In this document: piece by piece, positions 1 through 12,257 of the stretch
How the letters are laid out: every line of letters starts with the position of its first letter
How positions within the stretch are numbered: the first letter of the stretch is position 1
Assembly (NCBI RefSeq): GCF_003182475.1
Contig: NZ_QGTS01000020.1
Span: 1 to 64,000 of the forward strand
Source: Mangrovibacter plantisponsor
GTDB taxonomy: Bacteria > Pseudomonadota > Gammaproteobacteria > Enterobacterales > Enterobacteriaceae
Direction: 5' to 3'
DNA: 64,000 bases
Position numbers and translations under genes: made by a program
Notes under the pieces: model-generated
What the model was told of the DNA's origin: nothing
Seen by the model: only the letters and a program-made list of their open reading frames with translations
The model's database searches: none

Positions 1-276
<276 letters not shown>

Positions 277-289
277 TTAACCCTGAGGC

Positions 290-2413
<2,124 letters not shown>

Positions 2414-2502
2414 CTATATCCTGGGACGTTCAAGTTAAGTTACCCAGAGTGGGCGCAACAATAAAGTTATATCGCCCACCTGGAACTAACACTAACGCGG
2501 GA

Positions 2503-3546
<1,044 letters not shown>

Positions 3547-3568
3547 GAATTATACAGTCACTATGTTA

Positions 3569-3856
3569 TTACCAGGCCATCTGATTCTTATGTTTCACTG
3601 CCAGTATGACAAAATCATTATAGCTAACCCTGGCAATACTGGTTGATATTTGACCAGAAATTCCGCGAGCCTGCACGTCATCTTCGAGCACATAGAAAGA
3701 GGCGGGGCAAGTTTGCAACTCTGCAAAAGCCGCACTGCCTTCTATGGCTGCGTAGACGCCATCCTGCAACAGCAGAAGAGCATCGCCTTCCCGAAGGTTG
3801 CGTTTTAGCAATGGCAGGTCGATTTGGCCCGGTGAATGAAAGAGTGTATGCAGCAT
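3569..3856 (-). CDS. tusB: Sulfurtransferase complex subunit TusB
   Basis: TusB is a structural subunit of the TusBCD hexamer, which relays persulfide sulfur from TusA to TusE and MnmA for 2-thiouridine synthesis at tRNA position 34. The 95-residue protein starts MLHTLFHSPGQ and ends in the family's typical NQMAW tail. It is the last gene of yheO-tusD-tusC-tusB, six bases after tusC. TusB lacks the catalytic cysteine that TusD carries, consistent with a scaffold role. Confidence 0.97.
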   Translation of the reverse strand: MLHTLFHSPGQIDLPLLKRNLREGDALLLLQDGVYAAIEGSAAFAELQTCPASFYVLEDDVQARGISGQISTSIARVSYNDFVILAVKHKNQMAW

Positions 3857-3862
3857 AATGTC

Positions 3863-4225
3863 TCAGAAAGTCAGCACAACATCGTACTGTTCAAGGTGGG
3901 TGCGTAATACATCAGCAGGCTCAATTGCGGCTGGCAGTATCAATTCTACACCCTGTGGTGTAAGCCCGCGGGCCTTTAACGAATCACTGCACACCCAACA
4001 AGATGTGATGTCATAGAGCGGTAACACCTTAAATGTTGAAATGTAGTCACGCGAATAAATGACTCCTGGCTGTTGCCCTGCCAGTAATTGCAGAACACCA
4101 TCCCCCATGAAGAACACCCCCGGGTCATCACTGACTGCAGAGGTTGCCAGCAATGCATCAAGCCCTTCTCGCCCGGCAGAAGAACCATGTGGTGGCTGGG
4201 TAAACACAAAAGCAATACGCTTCAT
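3863..4225 (-). CDS. tusC: Sulfurtransferase complex subunit TusC
   Basis: TusC is the second subunit of the TusBCD sulfur-relay complex for mnm5s2U tRNA modification. It has 120 residues (119 in E. coli) and starts [21 protein letters not shown], the DsrF-like fold signature. Its ATG shares one base with the tusD stop (TGATG at 4223-4227), so the two are probably translationally coupled. It is followed closely by tusB. Confidence 0.97.
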   Translation of the reverse strand: MKRIAFVFTQPPHGSSAGREGLDALLATSAVSDDPGVFFMGDGVLQLLAGQQPGVIYSRDYISTFKVLPLYDITSCWVCSDSLKARGLTPQGVELILPAAIEPADVLRTHLEQYDVVLTF

Positions 4226-4611
4226 CAGAACTGCACCACGCGGTCACAGGTTAATGCCGCTTCAGCTAACGCCCCCAGGCCACTCAACTGAAAACCGTCG
4301 AGTAAATTATGGCAGCCCAGACCAAGGCGAATGGCCTCTGGCTCATCAACCACACCACGCCGTAATGCCGCGGCGACACAAATATTGAGAGCAACGCCCT
4401 GTTGCAAAGCCATTTTCTGCCACGCCCGCACCAAATCGAATTCATCTGAAGCTGGAGACACCAGTTGGTTACCGTTCAGTATGCCTTCCCGATAAAAAAA
4501 GACGCTGTCCAGTACATGCCCTGAATCCAGTAGCGCATTAGCAAAACACCAGGCTGTCGTTGCCTGTTGCGTGCCATAAGCGGGTCCAGTAACCATTAAA
4601 GCAAAACGCAT
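4225..4611 (-). CDS. tusD: Sulfurtransferase complex subunit TusD
   Basis: TusD is the catalytic subunit of the TusBCD relay and accepts persulfide sulfur from TusA. The 128-residue DsrE-like protein keeps the active cysteine at residue 78 (ALNICVAAA). The start codon overlaps the yheO stop by one base (TAATG). Together with the tusD/tusC overlap this makes a tightly coupled yheO-tusDCB operon, as in E. coli. Confidence 0.97.
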   Translation of the reverse strand: MRFALMVTGPAYGTQQATTAWCFANALLDSGHVLDSVFFYREGILNGNQLVSPASDEFDLVRAWQKMALQQGVALNICVAAALRRGVVDEPEAIRLGLGCHNLLDGFQLSGLGALAEAALTCDRVVQF

Positions 4612-5333
4612 TACCTGTCCTGAGTCTGAAAGTCGCCACTCTTAAACTGGCGAATATATAAATAGACGGTATGTTTAGAAATATTCAGGCGGTCTGCCAC
4701 CTGATTGATGGCATCTTTGATGTCGAAAATCCCTTTTTCATACAGATTAAGAACGATTTGCCGGTTCTTGGCATTGTTCGAAACTGAACGGTCTGCATTG
4801 ACTTCTTCAATCGTGAATTCAAGTGTTTGCATTACCAGATCTTCAACTGAAGATGCAAAATTAACAGAAGACGATTCTTCTTGCGTCTCCGGCGGCACAA
4901 AAGTGCTCATTATCTGGGAGAACGGAACATCCAGGTTCATGTTGATGCACAACAACCCAATAACACGATGTTCCCGATTACGAATCGCAATCGTGACCGA
5001 CTTCATCAGCACACCGCTTTTCGCCCGCGTAAAGTAGCAGCGAGAGACGCTACTATCTGCACCTGTCATGTCATGCAACATACGCAGAGCTAAATCTGTA
5101 ATTGGTGAGCCAATTTTACGCCCGGTATGTTCGCCATTGGCAATACGCACTGCTGAGCACTTCAAATCCTGAAGAGAATGCAGAACAATTTCGCAGTGGG
5201 AACCGATGAGCATTGCCAACCCGTCAACAACAGCCTCATATGACTTAAGGATATCAAGATCTGTCTGCTCAAAAGGACGTTGATCCAGTAAATCAAGCTC
5301 ACTGGTTTCGTTGGTTAGAAGCGAGTTGGACAT
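4611..5333 (-). CDS. yheO: YheO-family helix-turn-helix transcriptional regulator
   Basis: A 240-residue regulator with an N-terminal YheO/PAS-like ligand domain (residues about 20-140) and a C-terminal helix-turn-helix; [20 protein letters not shown] is the recognition segment near residue 210. The family's ligand and targets are poorly defined. The one-base overlap with tusD suggests it is transcribed with, and possibly senses conditions for, the sulfur-relay genes. Length and context match E. coli YheO. Confidence 0.95.
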   Translation of the reverse strand: MSNSLLTNETSELDLLDQRPFEQTDLDILKSYEAVVDGLAMLIGSHCEIVLHSLQDLKCSAVRIANGEHTGRKIGSPITDLALRMLHDMTGADSSVSRCYFTRAKSGVLMKSVTIAIRNREHRVIGLLCINMNLDVPFSQIMSTFVPPETQEESSSVNFASSVEDLVMQTLEFTIEEVNADRSVSNNAKNRQIVLNLYEKGIFDIKDAINQVADRLNISKHTVYLYIRQFKSGDFQTQDR

Positions 5334-5481
5334 GAAGAAACACCACCTTTTCCACGGAGTCTGTCGCGATGATGGTCATTATTATCGTAGGGCAGACTCA
5401 TTCTTAATACATTGCGCAAGCCCATAAAGTAATACAGCGCAGCACGCCTGTGCCAGTTTTTATTATATCCTGGTTCCAATG

Positions 5482-5512
5482 AAAAACCGCCGCCTGCGTG
5501 GCGACGGTTTCA
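5482..5512 (-). terminator. Rho-independent terminator after fkpA
   Basis: On the minus strand a GC-rich stem (GAAACCGTCGCC paired with GGCGGCGGTTT around an ACGCA loop, one mismatch) runs into TTTTTC. It lies 24 bases after the fkpA stop. Confidence 0.7.
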
Positions 5513-5535
5513 ATATTGCCTGATTAATTGCCTGA

Positions 5536-6366
5536 TTACTTGCTTGCTGCTGCGCTGGCATCGTCTGCTTTGGCGTCTGCAGCCTTGTCATCATTCTTCG
5601 GTGCAGGCTTGATATCCAGCAATTCGACATCAAACACCAGTGTAGAATTTGCCGGGATCCCCGGAACGCCTGTTTTGCCATAAGCCAGGTCTGGCGGAAT
5701 AACCAGTTTAATTTTGCCGCCTTTCTTGATGTGCTTCAGCCCTTCTGTCCAGCCAGGGATTACGCCATCCAGGCGGAAAGAAAGCGGTTCACCACGAGTA
5801 TAAGAGTTGTCGAACTCTTTCCCGTCAATCAGTGTACCTTTGTAGTTAACAACCACGGTGTCCGTATCTTTCGGCGCTTCACCTGAGCCTGCTTTCTCAA
5901 CCAGGTACATCAGGCCAGACTTAGTGGTTTTAACCCCTTTCTCTTTTGCGAAAGCCGTACGGTATGCAGTACCTTTGTCTTCATTTTCTTTCGCGTCTTT
6001 TTCCATTTTTGCCTGAGCGGCAGTTTTCACACGGGTTTCAAACCCTTTCAGCGTTTCTTCGATTTCCTGATCGGACAGTTTGCTCTTATCAGCGAATGCA
6101 TCCTGTACCCCGGCAATCAGTTGCGCTTTATCCAGCTTAATACCCAGTTTTTCCTGCTCTTTAAGGGAGTTATCCATGTAGCGGCCCAGAGATGCACCCA
6201 GCGCATATGCTGCCTGCTGGTCGTCATCTTTGAATTTTGCAGCACTCTGGTCTGCTTTTGCCGCAGCCCCTTGTTCCGCAGAGGTCGTTGCTGCAGATAC
6301 CAGAGGTGTATTCAGTGCCATCGCCATGGTGGTTGCCAGCAGCGTGGCTTTAAACAGTGATTTCAT
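5536..6366 (-). CDS. fkpA: Periplasmic FKBP-type peptidyl-prolyl isomerase FkpA
   Basis: FkpA is a periplasmic chaperone and prolyl isomerase that helps fold envelope proteins. The 276-residue protein (270 in E. coli) begins with a signal peptide cleaved near PLVSA-ATTSA at about residue 25. An alpha-helical dimerisation domain follows, then an FKBP domain with the VNYKGTLIDGKEFDNSY and IPPDLAYGKTGVPGIP segments. The alanine- and lysine-rich tail (KNDDKAADAKADDASAAASK) is slightly longer than usual. It is expressed alone, between yheO and slyX. A sigma-E promoter is known in E. coli, but I did not find a convincing one here. Confidence 0.98.
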   Translation of the reverse strand: MKSLFKATLLATTMAMALNTPLVSAATTSAEQGAAAKADQSAAKFKDDDQQAAYALGASLGRYMDNSLKEQEKLGIKLDKAQLIAGVQDAFADKSKLSDQEIEETLKGFETRVKTAAQAKMEKDAKENEDKGTAYRTAFAKEKGVKTTKSGLMYLVEKAGSGEAPKDTDTVVVNYKGTLIDGKEFDNSYTRGEPLSFRLDGVIPGWTEGLKHIKKGGKIKLVIPPDLAYGKTGVPGIPANSTLVFDVELLDIKPAPKNDDKAADAKADDASAAASK

Positions 6367-6601
6367 CCATTATCTCCGGGCAGGGCGTCACACCCCAGGG
6401 TTAAGAAATTAAACTAACAGAGCGACGTACTATAACGTCGGGAAAGAAAGCAGCACAATCTCTAACGCGGTTATTGCGCCAAATTCTGACTTATTTTTGT
6501 GTAAATTAATGTCATAACCAGGACAGGCGGTATTTGCGCCATAATTCAAGTACAATCCCCCGCATATTGCCCTGAGCGGGCTCAAATTCCGGGAGAACCG
6601 T

Positions 6602-6820
6602 ATGCAAAGCACAGAGACAGAAAAACGCCTGGAGGAGTTAGAAAGCCGGCTGGCATTTCAGGAATTCACTATTGAGGCTCTTAACCAGGCTGTTTCCAGC
6701 CATGAACTGGAACTTGCCAGGTTGCGTGAGCACATTCGTTTACTGGTGGAAAAACTGAAGGCAAGCCAGCCTTCAATGCTGGCATCACAGGCGGAAGAAA
6801 CACCGCCGCCACACTATTAA
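6602..6820 (+). CDS. slyX: SlyX family protein
   Basis: A 72-residue, mostly coiled-coil protein of unproven function, divergent from fkpA and convergent with slyD. The heptad-like segment [20 protein letters not shown] and the conserved ending [10 protein letters not shown] match E. coli SlyX, which has the same length. The start at 6602 is preceded by CCGGGAGAACCGT, a good ribosome site. Confidence 0.95.
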   Translation: MQSTETEKRLEELESRLAFQEFTIEALNQAVSSHELELARLREHIRLLVEKLKASQPSMLASQAEETPPPHY

Positions 6821-6844
6821 CAGAAATCGCAGAAACCAGTATTA

Positions 6845-6871
6845 AAAAAGGGCGCCACTGCGCCCTTTTTT
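6845..6871. terminator. Bidirectional terminator between slyX and slyD
   Basis: AAAAAAGGGCG and CGCCCTTTTTT flank a six-base loop, giving a U-run on both strands. It lies between the stops of the convergent genes slyX and slyD. Confidence 0.9.
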
Positions 6872-6884
6872 GCTGCTATGTGGA

Positions 6885-7463
6885 TTAGTGGCAACCACAC
6901 CCGCCGTTACCACAACCACCTTTGCCATGTTCGTGGTCATGGCCATGACCACCACAGCAACCTTCGTGGTCATGGTCGTGATCATGATGGTGATCATGAG
7001 CGCCATGAACGTGACCGTGAGCCAGTTCTTCTGCCGTTGCTTCACGCACAGCGACAACTTCCACATTGAATTTCAAATTCTGGCCAGCCAGCATATGGTT
7101 ACCGTCAACCACAACGTGGTCATCTTCCACAGCAGTGATTTCAACCGGTACCGGGCCCTGATCGGTTTCAGCCAGGAAACGCATCCCAACTTCAAGTTCA
7201 TCAACACCCATGAAAACATCTTTCGGTACGCGCTGTACCAGATTTTCATCATACTGACCGTAAGCGTCGTTTGCGCCAACGCTGACATCAAAGCGATCAC
7301 CCACTTCATGGCCGTCCAGCGCATTTTCCAGGCCAGAGATCAGCGACCCATGACCGTGCAGATAGTCAAGCGGCGCGCTTACCGGAGACTCATCAACTAA
7401 CACACCGTCTTCTGTACGTACCTGATAGGCCAGGCTGACCACCAGGTCTTTTGCTACTTTCAT
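6885..7463 (-). CDS. slyD: FKBP-type peptidyl-prolyl isomerase / nickel chaperone SlyD
   Basis: SlyD is a cytosolic prolyl isomerase and chaperone that also binds nickel and feeds it to hydrogenase assembly; in E. coli it is the host factor for phiX174 E lysis. The 192-residue protein has an FKBP domain (MKVAKDLVVSLAYQVRTEDG, DYLHGHGSLISGLENALDG) with an inserted flap domain at about residues 70-130. From about residue 147 there is a metal-binding tail very rich in His, Cys, Gly and Asp, ending GGCGNGGCGCH. It is the last gene of the minus-strand kefG-kefB-yheV-slyD run, though 94 bases separate it from yheV. Confidence 0.98.
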   Translation of the reverse strand: MKVAKDLVVSLAYQVRTEDGVLVDESPVSAPLDYLHGHGSLISGLENALDGHEVGDRFDVSVGANDAYGQYDENLVQRVPKDVFMGVDELEVGMRFLAETDQGPVPVEITAVEDDHVVVDGNHMLAGQNLKFNVEVVAVREATAEELAHGHVHGAHDHHHDHDHDHEGCCGGHGHDHEHGKGGCGNGGCGCH

Positions 7464-7557
7464 GATATCTCCTGAACGTGGGGAAAAAACTGGCGCGAAT
7501 TGTAGCTGAAATTCACGCCGGTGTACCCAATAGCTTAAAGAAAGCTGACGCGTATCG

Positions 7558-7758
7558 CTAGTCCGGATGAAAAATCCCTATGACTTGCTCGTGTTCACGC
7601 AATTGCTCACGCGCCTGTTTATCGGCCTCACGCATCTGGTGACCACATTTCACGCAGGCAACAATATCGACATTATTTTCGCGCCACATAGCCAGTGAAT
7701 CTTGCGCCTGGCACTGCGGGCACACCGCACCCGCAATAAAACGTTTACGTACCGCCAT
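7558..7758 (-). CDS. yheV: YheV family putative zinc-ribbon protein
   Basis: A 66-residue protein with two CxxC pairs (CPQCQAQ near residue 13 and CVKCGHQ near 36), which is a zinc-ribbon pattern. The function is unknown. It starts 11 bases after the kefB stop, so it is almost certainly co-transcribed with kefGB. The length matches E. coli YheV. Confidence 0.93.
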   Translation of the reverse strand: MAVRKRFIAGAVCPQCQAQDSLAMWRENNVDIVACVKCGHQMREADKQAREQLREHEQVIGIFHPD

Positions 7759-7769
7759 TACTCACCTTG

Positions 7770-9578
7770 TTATTCAAATTCGTCCCAGCCATCCAACTGA
7801 TGACGCTCTCGTTGTAATTCACGCTGAAATATCTCTTCCAGTTCCCTGCGCGCTTCTTTCACCCGCGAGATTTGCGCAGTATCGGTATGCACAGGCATCA
7901 ACTCACGTAACATACGCATATCCAGGCGACGAAAATGTAATTGCGCTCGCAAAGCCTGATGAGGATGCATTCCCAGCGAGATCAGCGCTTTTTTACCCAA
8001 CTCCAGCGCACTGGAAAATGTTTCGCGGGAAAATTGCGTGACTCCAGCCTGTAATAGCTCATGAGCCTCAACGCGCCCCCGCGCCCGCGCCAGGATAGCT
8101 AAATGTGGAAAATGTTTCTGGCACAGGTGCACGATTTTCATCGTGTCCTCCGGCTCATTGCAGGTAATAACAATAGACTGTGCATTTTCAGCCCCTGCAG
8201 CACGTAACAACTCTGCATCCGTCGCATCACCGTAATACACCTTATAATCATATTTCCGCATGATATTAACAGCGCTGATATCACGTTCCAGAACAGTGAT
8301 ACGCATCTTATTCGCCATCAATAAGCGCCCGATAACCTGCCCAAACCGGCCAAAACCAACAATAATGACCTGAGGATGGTCGTCTTCAACCCAGGGGTGC
8401 TCATCACTGTCAGTTACGGGCTGGTTAAAACGGCGCACCAGCACATTATCAATCACCCGCATTAGTAGTGGTGTAGTCATCATGGAAAGTGTGACCGTCA
8501 CCAATAACAAGGCCATCTGATTGCCAGCAAAAATATGCTGTGCTGACGCCGCAGAAAACAGGACAAAAGCAAACTCGCCCCCCTGGCTTAACACGCCCGC
8601 AAACTGAGCCCGCTCGGAAGAACGCAAACCTCGCCAGTGAGCCAACGCATACAGCACAGCCATTTTGATGCTGACCAGAAGTGCCACACTGACCAATATC
8701 CATAACCAGTGGGTATAAAGCACACCCAGGTTAAGCACCATGCCAACCGAAATAAAAAACAGCCCTAACAGCAACCCTTTGAAGGGTTCAATGGCACTTT
8801 CGAGCTCATGGCGGTATTCACTTTCCGCCAGCAGTATTCCCGCAATGAAAGTCCCCAGTGCCATAGAGGCGCCCAGAAGGTCCATAAACAATGCAGCGCC
8901 AAGAACAAGTAGCAACGCTGCAGCAGTAAACACTTCGCGAACACCCGATGCGGCAATAATGCGAAAGACCGGGCGAAGTAAATAACGCCCGCCCACCAAC
9001 ATGCCAGCAAACGCCACCACCTTAATGCCGAATTTGAACCAGTCAGGCGCCTGCCCTTCACTGCCAGCCAGTAAAGGAACCAGCGCCAGCGCCGGAATAA
9101 CCGCCATATCCTGAAAGAGTAAAACCGAGAAACCCAGTTGCCCTCCCTCGCTGCGTTTCATGCCTTTTTCGCGCATCAACTGCAACGCCATTGCTGTTGA
9201 TGACATAGCAAGCCCGATGCCACCGATAACAGCTGCGGGCAAAGAAAAGCGGCTTAGCATCAACAAGCCACCCAGGATCACTGCACTAATCACCACCTGC
9301 AAGGTTCCGGCACCGAAGATGGAACGCCGTAACCGCCAGAGTTGTGCGGGGTTTAATTCAAGCCCTACCAAAAACATCAGGAAAACCACACCAAGTTCTG
9401 AGAAGTGCAATATCTCATCGACATCGCTAATCATCCCCAGCCCCCAGGGGCCAATAGTGACCCCTGCTAACAGGTACCCCAGTACCGCACCAATACCAAG
9501 GCGGGCGGCAAGTGGCACAGCGACTACCGCCGCCAGAAGGAACACCACTCCGGCAACAAGGAGATCGGGTTGATGCAT
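7770..9578 (-). CDS. kefB: Glutathione-regulated potassium-efflux antiporter KefB
   Basis: KefB is an inner-membrane K+/H+ antiporter held shut by glutathione and opened by glutathione adducts, which protects against electrophiles. The start [13 protein letters not shown] at 9578 (602 residues) matches E. coli KefB; the open frame extends 12 codons upstream into kefG. The N-terminal two thirds hold about a dozen membrane segments of the CPA2 family, including the [12 protein letters not shown] loop. The C-terminal third is a TrkA-N/RCK domain with the nucleotide motif [14 protein letters not shown]. Its ATG shares one base with the kefG stop (TGATG), with GGAGGA upstream. Confidence 0.98.
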   Translation of the reverse strand: MHQPDLLVAGVVFLLAAVVAVPLAARLGIGAVLGYLLAGVTIGPWGLGMISDVDEILHFSELGVVFLMFLVGLELNPAQLWRLRRSIFGAGTLQVVISAVILGGLLMLSRFSLPAAVIGGIGLAMSSTAMALQLMREKGMKRSEGGQLGFSVLLFQDMAVIPALALVPLLAGSEGQAPDWFKFGIKVVAFAGMLVGGRYLLRPVFRIIAASGVREVFTAAALLLVLGAALFMDLLGASMALGTFIAGILLAESEYRHELESAIEPFKGLLLGLFFISVGMVLNLGVLYTHWLWILVSVALLVSIKMAVLYALAHWRGLRSSERAQFAGVLSQGGEFAFVLFSAASAQHIFAGNQMALLLVTVTLSMMTTPLLMRVIDNVLVRRFNQPVTDSDEHPWVEDDHPQVIIVGFGRFGQVIGRLLMANKMRITVLERDISAVNIMRKYDYKVYYGDATDAELLRAAGAENAQSIVITCNEPEDTMKIVHLCQKHFPHLAILARARGRVEAHELLQAGVTQFSRETFSSALELGKKALISLGMHPHQALRAQLHFRRLDMRMLRELMPVHTDTAQISRVKEARRELEEIFQRELQRERHQLDGWDEFE

Positions 9579-10132
9579 CAAATTCCTCCCTGGTGAAACG
9601 GCGAAGACAACCATTCGACATACGCCCGGGCATGGCTGGCAAGTTCATCAGCGGGTAACCGTCGGGCCCAGTAGATGACAAAGGGGTTTAACCAGTGCAT
9701 CCGGCACAAAGCAGCGGTTAATTCAAACGGGCGCAAAATCTCACTCAGAGGGTAACGGTTCAACCCATCGTACCGGAACGCACCTTCCGGCTCACCAGTA
9801 GTAATCACACTGCGCCAGTATTTCCCCACCAGTGCATTTCCCCCCTGTCCACTGGCAAACCCACGGCTTAACACGCGATCCAACCACTCTTTGAGTAAGG
9901 CCGGGCAACTGTAAGTGTACAAAGGATGTTGAAAGACAATGATGTCATGCTCACGTAAAAGGGCCTGCTCATGCTGGATATCAATAAAAAAATCAGGATA
10001 GTGGGCATAAAGGTCATGAACGGTCACGTTAGGCAGTTGAAAAACGCCTTCCAGCAGGACCCTGTTCGCCACCGAACTGTGAAATTCAGGATGGGCGTAC
10101 AACAGCAAAACCTTGGGTGGCTGCGACATCAT
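9578..10132 (-). CDS. kefG: KefB ancillary quinone-oxidoreductase subunit KefG
   Basis: KefG is a flavodoxin-fold, NQO1-like subunit that is required for full KefB activity and sits on its cytosolic domain. The 184-residue reading starts [20 protein letters not shown] at 10132, just after GGAGGGTA. Family motifs include [20 protein letters not shown] and the [14 protein letters not shown] segment. It overlaps kefB by one base, so subunit stoichiometry is probably set by coupled translation. Confidence 0.97.
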   Translation of the reverse strand: MMSQPPKVLLLYAHPEFHSSVANRVLLEGVFQLPNVTVHDLYAHYPDFFIDIQHEQALLREHDIIVFQHPLYTYSCPALLKEWLDRVLSRGFASGQGGNALVGKYWRSVITTGEPEGAFRYDGLNRYPLSEILRPFELTAALCRMHWLNPFVIYWARRLPADELASHARAYVEWLSSPFHQGGI

Positions 10133-10253
10133 TACCCTCCGGGGATCGTGTTGAGTGCTGTTTTGGGCTAACATGCAGCGCGGTTGGCCAAATACCGGCC
10201 CAGGTTACCTGATTATAATGACAAATTAACATAGTCTAAACATACGGCGCGCT

Positions 10254-12173
10254 ATGATTGTTTTCTCTTCACTACAAATTCGCCGCGGCACCCGCGTGCT
10301 GCTGGACAATGCTACTGCTACTATCAACCCCGGGCAGAAAGTTGGGCTTGTGGGAAAAAATGGTTGCGGGAAATCCACGCTGTTATCACTGCTGAAAAGT
10401 GAAATCAGTGCCGATGCAGGTAGCGTGACCTGGCCTGGTAACTGGGCTATGGCCTGGGTTAACCAGGAAACACCAGCACTCCCGGAACCCGCCATTGAGT
10501 ATGTCATTGATGGCGACCGCGAGTACCGCCAGCTTGAAGAGGCGTTAAAAAACGCTAATGAAGCTGATGACGGCCATGCCATTGCCACCGTACACGGGAA
10601 ACTGGATGCCATTGATGCCTGGACCATTCGCGCACGCGCAGCAAGCTTATTGCACGGTCTGGGCTTCACCAATGAGCAGCTTGAACTACCAGTGAGCGAT
10701 TTTTCTGGTGGCTGGCGCATGCGCCTGAATCTGGCTCAGGCACTAATTTGCCGATCAGATTTACTGCTGCTTGATGAACCCACCAACCACCTGGACCTGG
10801 AAGCGGTTGTCTGGCTGGAACGTTGGCTAAAAAGCTATACCGGCACACTAATTCTTATTTCCCATGACCGGGATTTTCTCGACCCGGTTGTTGACAAGAT
10901 CCTGCACATTGAACAACAAGCGTTGTTCGAGTACACCGGTAACTATTCCTCATTTGAAGTACAACGTGCCACTCGTCTCGCCCAGCAGCAGGCGCAATAT
11001 GAAAGCCAGCAACTGCGTGTGGCGCATCTGCAAAGCTATATTGAGCGTTTTCGCGCTAAGGCTACTAAGGCAAAACAGGCTCAGAGCCGCATCAAGATGC
11101 TGGAACGCATGGAGTTAATCGCTCCGGCGCACGTTGATAACCCATTTCATTTCGAGTTTCGCGAACCCGAAAGCCTGCCAACGCCATTACTGAAAATGGA
11201 ACATGTCAGCGCGGGTTATGGTAATAAGACCATTCTGCGTTCAATCAAACTCAACCTGGTTCCGGGTTCCCGTATTGGTTTACTGGGCCGAAATGGCGCC
11301 GGGAAATCGACACTGATTAAATTACTTGCTGGTGATTTGGAACCACAGCAAGGTGAAATTGGCCTGGCGAAAGGCATTAAGCTTGGTTACTTCGCCCAGC
11401 ACCAACTGGAATACTTGCGCGCAGATGAATCTCCGTTACAACACCTGGCGCGAATGGCTCCCGGCGTGCTTGAACAACCGTTGCGTGATTACCTGGGCGG
11501 TTTTGGTTTCCAGGGTGATAAGGTTAATGAGCCAACACTGCGTTTCTCTGGTGGGGAAAAAGCGCGCTTAGTGCTCGCGTTAATTGTCTGGCAGCGTCCT
11601 AACCTGTTGCTGCTCGATGAACCAACCAACCACCTGGATTTGGATATGCGCCAGGCGCTGACTGAGGCCCTGATTGACTTTGAGGGCGCACTGGTCGTTG
11701 TTTCCCATGACCGCCACTTACTGCGTACTACCACCGATGACCTGTATCTGGTACACGATGGCAGCGTTGAGCCATTTGATGGGGATCTGGATGATTACCA
11801 GCAATGGTCGCTGGACCAGCACAAACAGGAAAGGCAAGAAAACAACCTGAAGGAAACGGTTAAAGATAACCAGAACAGTGCCCAGGCGCGTAAAGATCAG
11901 AAACGGCGTGAAGCAGAACTCCGTACTCAAACCCAACCTTTACGTAAAACACTCGAACGGCTGGAAAAAGAGATGGAAAAACTCAACAGCAAACTGAGTG
12001 ACCTGGAAACCCGGCTTTCAGATACCGCTATCTATGATATTAGCCGTAAAGCGGACCTCACTGACTGCCTGCAACAACAGGCACAAGCGAAAGCCGCACT
12101 GGAAGAGAGTGAAATGGCCTGGCTGGATACGCAGGAACAACTCGAAAATATGCTATCTGGCGGGCAAGAGTGA
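10254..12173 (+). CDS. yheS: ABC-F family ATPase YheS
   Basis: A duplicated soluble ABC ATPase of the ABC-F group, whose members act on the ribosome E site; in E. coli YheS has been linked to relief of translation arrest. The protein has 639 residues (637 in E. coli). The two Walker A motifs are GLVGKNGCGKST and GLLGRNGAGKST. The signature motifs are SGGWRMR and SGGEKARL, and both Walker B motifs are LLLDEPTNHLDL. The interdomain linker around residues 230-310 is Arg/Lys-rich, and the C-terminus is a charged coiled coil. It is divergent from kefG and ends 11 bases before a terminator that serves the opposing nadV. Confidence 0.96.
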   Translation: MIVFSSLQIRRGTRVLLDNATATINPGQKVGLVGKNGCGKSTLLSLLKSEISADAGSVTWPGNWAMAWVNQETPALPEPAIEYVIDGDREYRQLEEALKNANEADDGHAIATVHGKLDAIDAWTIRARAASLLHGLGFTNEQLELPVSDFSGGWRMRLNLAQALICRSDLLLLDEPTNHLDLEAVVWLERWLKSYTGTLILISHDRDFLDPVVDKILHIEQQALFEYTGNYSSFEVQRATRLAQQQAQYESQQLRVAHLQSYIERFRAKATKAKQAQSRIKMLERMELIAPAHVDNPFHFEFREPESLPTPLLKMEHVSAGYGNKTILRSIKLNLVPGSRIGLLGRNGAGKSTLIKLLAGDLEPQQGEIGLAKGIKLGYFAQHQLEYLRADESPLQHLARMAPGVLEQPLRDYLGGFGFQGDKVNEPTLRFSGGEKARLVLALIVWQRPNLLLLDEPTNHLDLDMRQALTEALIDFEGALVVVSHDRHLLRTTTDDLYLVHDGSVEPFDGDLDDYQQWSLDQHKQERQENNLKETVKDNQNSAQARKDQKRREAELRTQTQPLRKTLERLEKEMEKLNSKLSDLETRLSDTAIYDISRKADLTDCLQQQAQAKAALEESEMAWLDTQEQLENMLSGGQE

Positions 12174-12177
12174 CCTA

Positions 12178-12212
12178 AAAAAACGTGCACATGAGTATAA
12201 CCTCATGTGCAC
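12178..12212 (-). terminator. Terminator for the prs-like/nadV operon
   Basis: A perfect 11-bp inverted repeat, GTGCACATGAG (12185-12195) and CTCATGTGCAC (12202-12212), encloses a six-base loop. On the minus strand it is followed by seven T, the intrinsic-terminator layout for transcripts from nadV. There is no T-run on the plus strand. The hairpin may also stop yheS read-through less efficiently. Confidence 0.85.
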
Positions 12213-12257
12213 TGTTCTCAGGAAAGAGCGGGTGATGGCCTTGTATTCACCACTGCC

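Noticed and set aside
6430-6612. 60-codon minus-strand frame between fkpA and slyX
   Set aside because: Overlaps the slyX promoter region and shows no start signal or homology.
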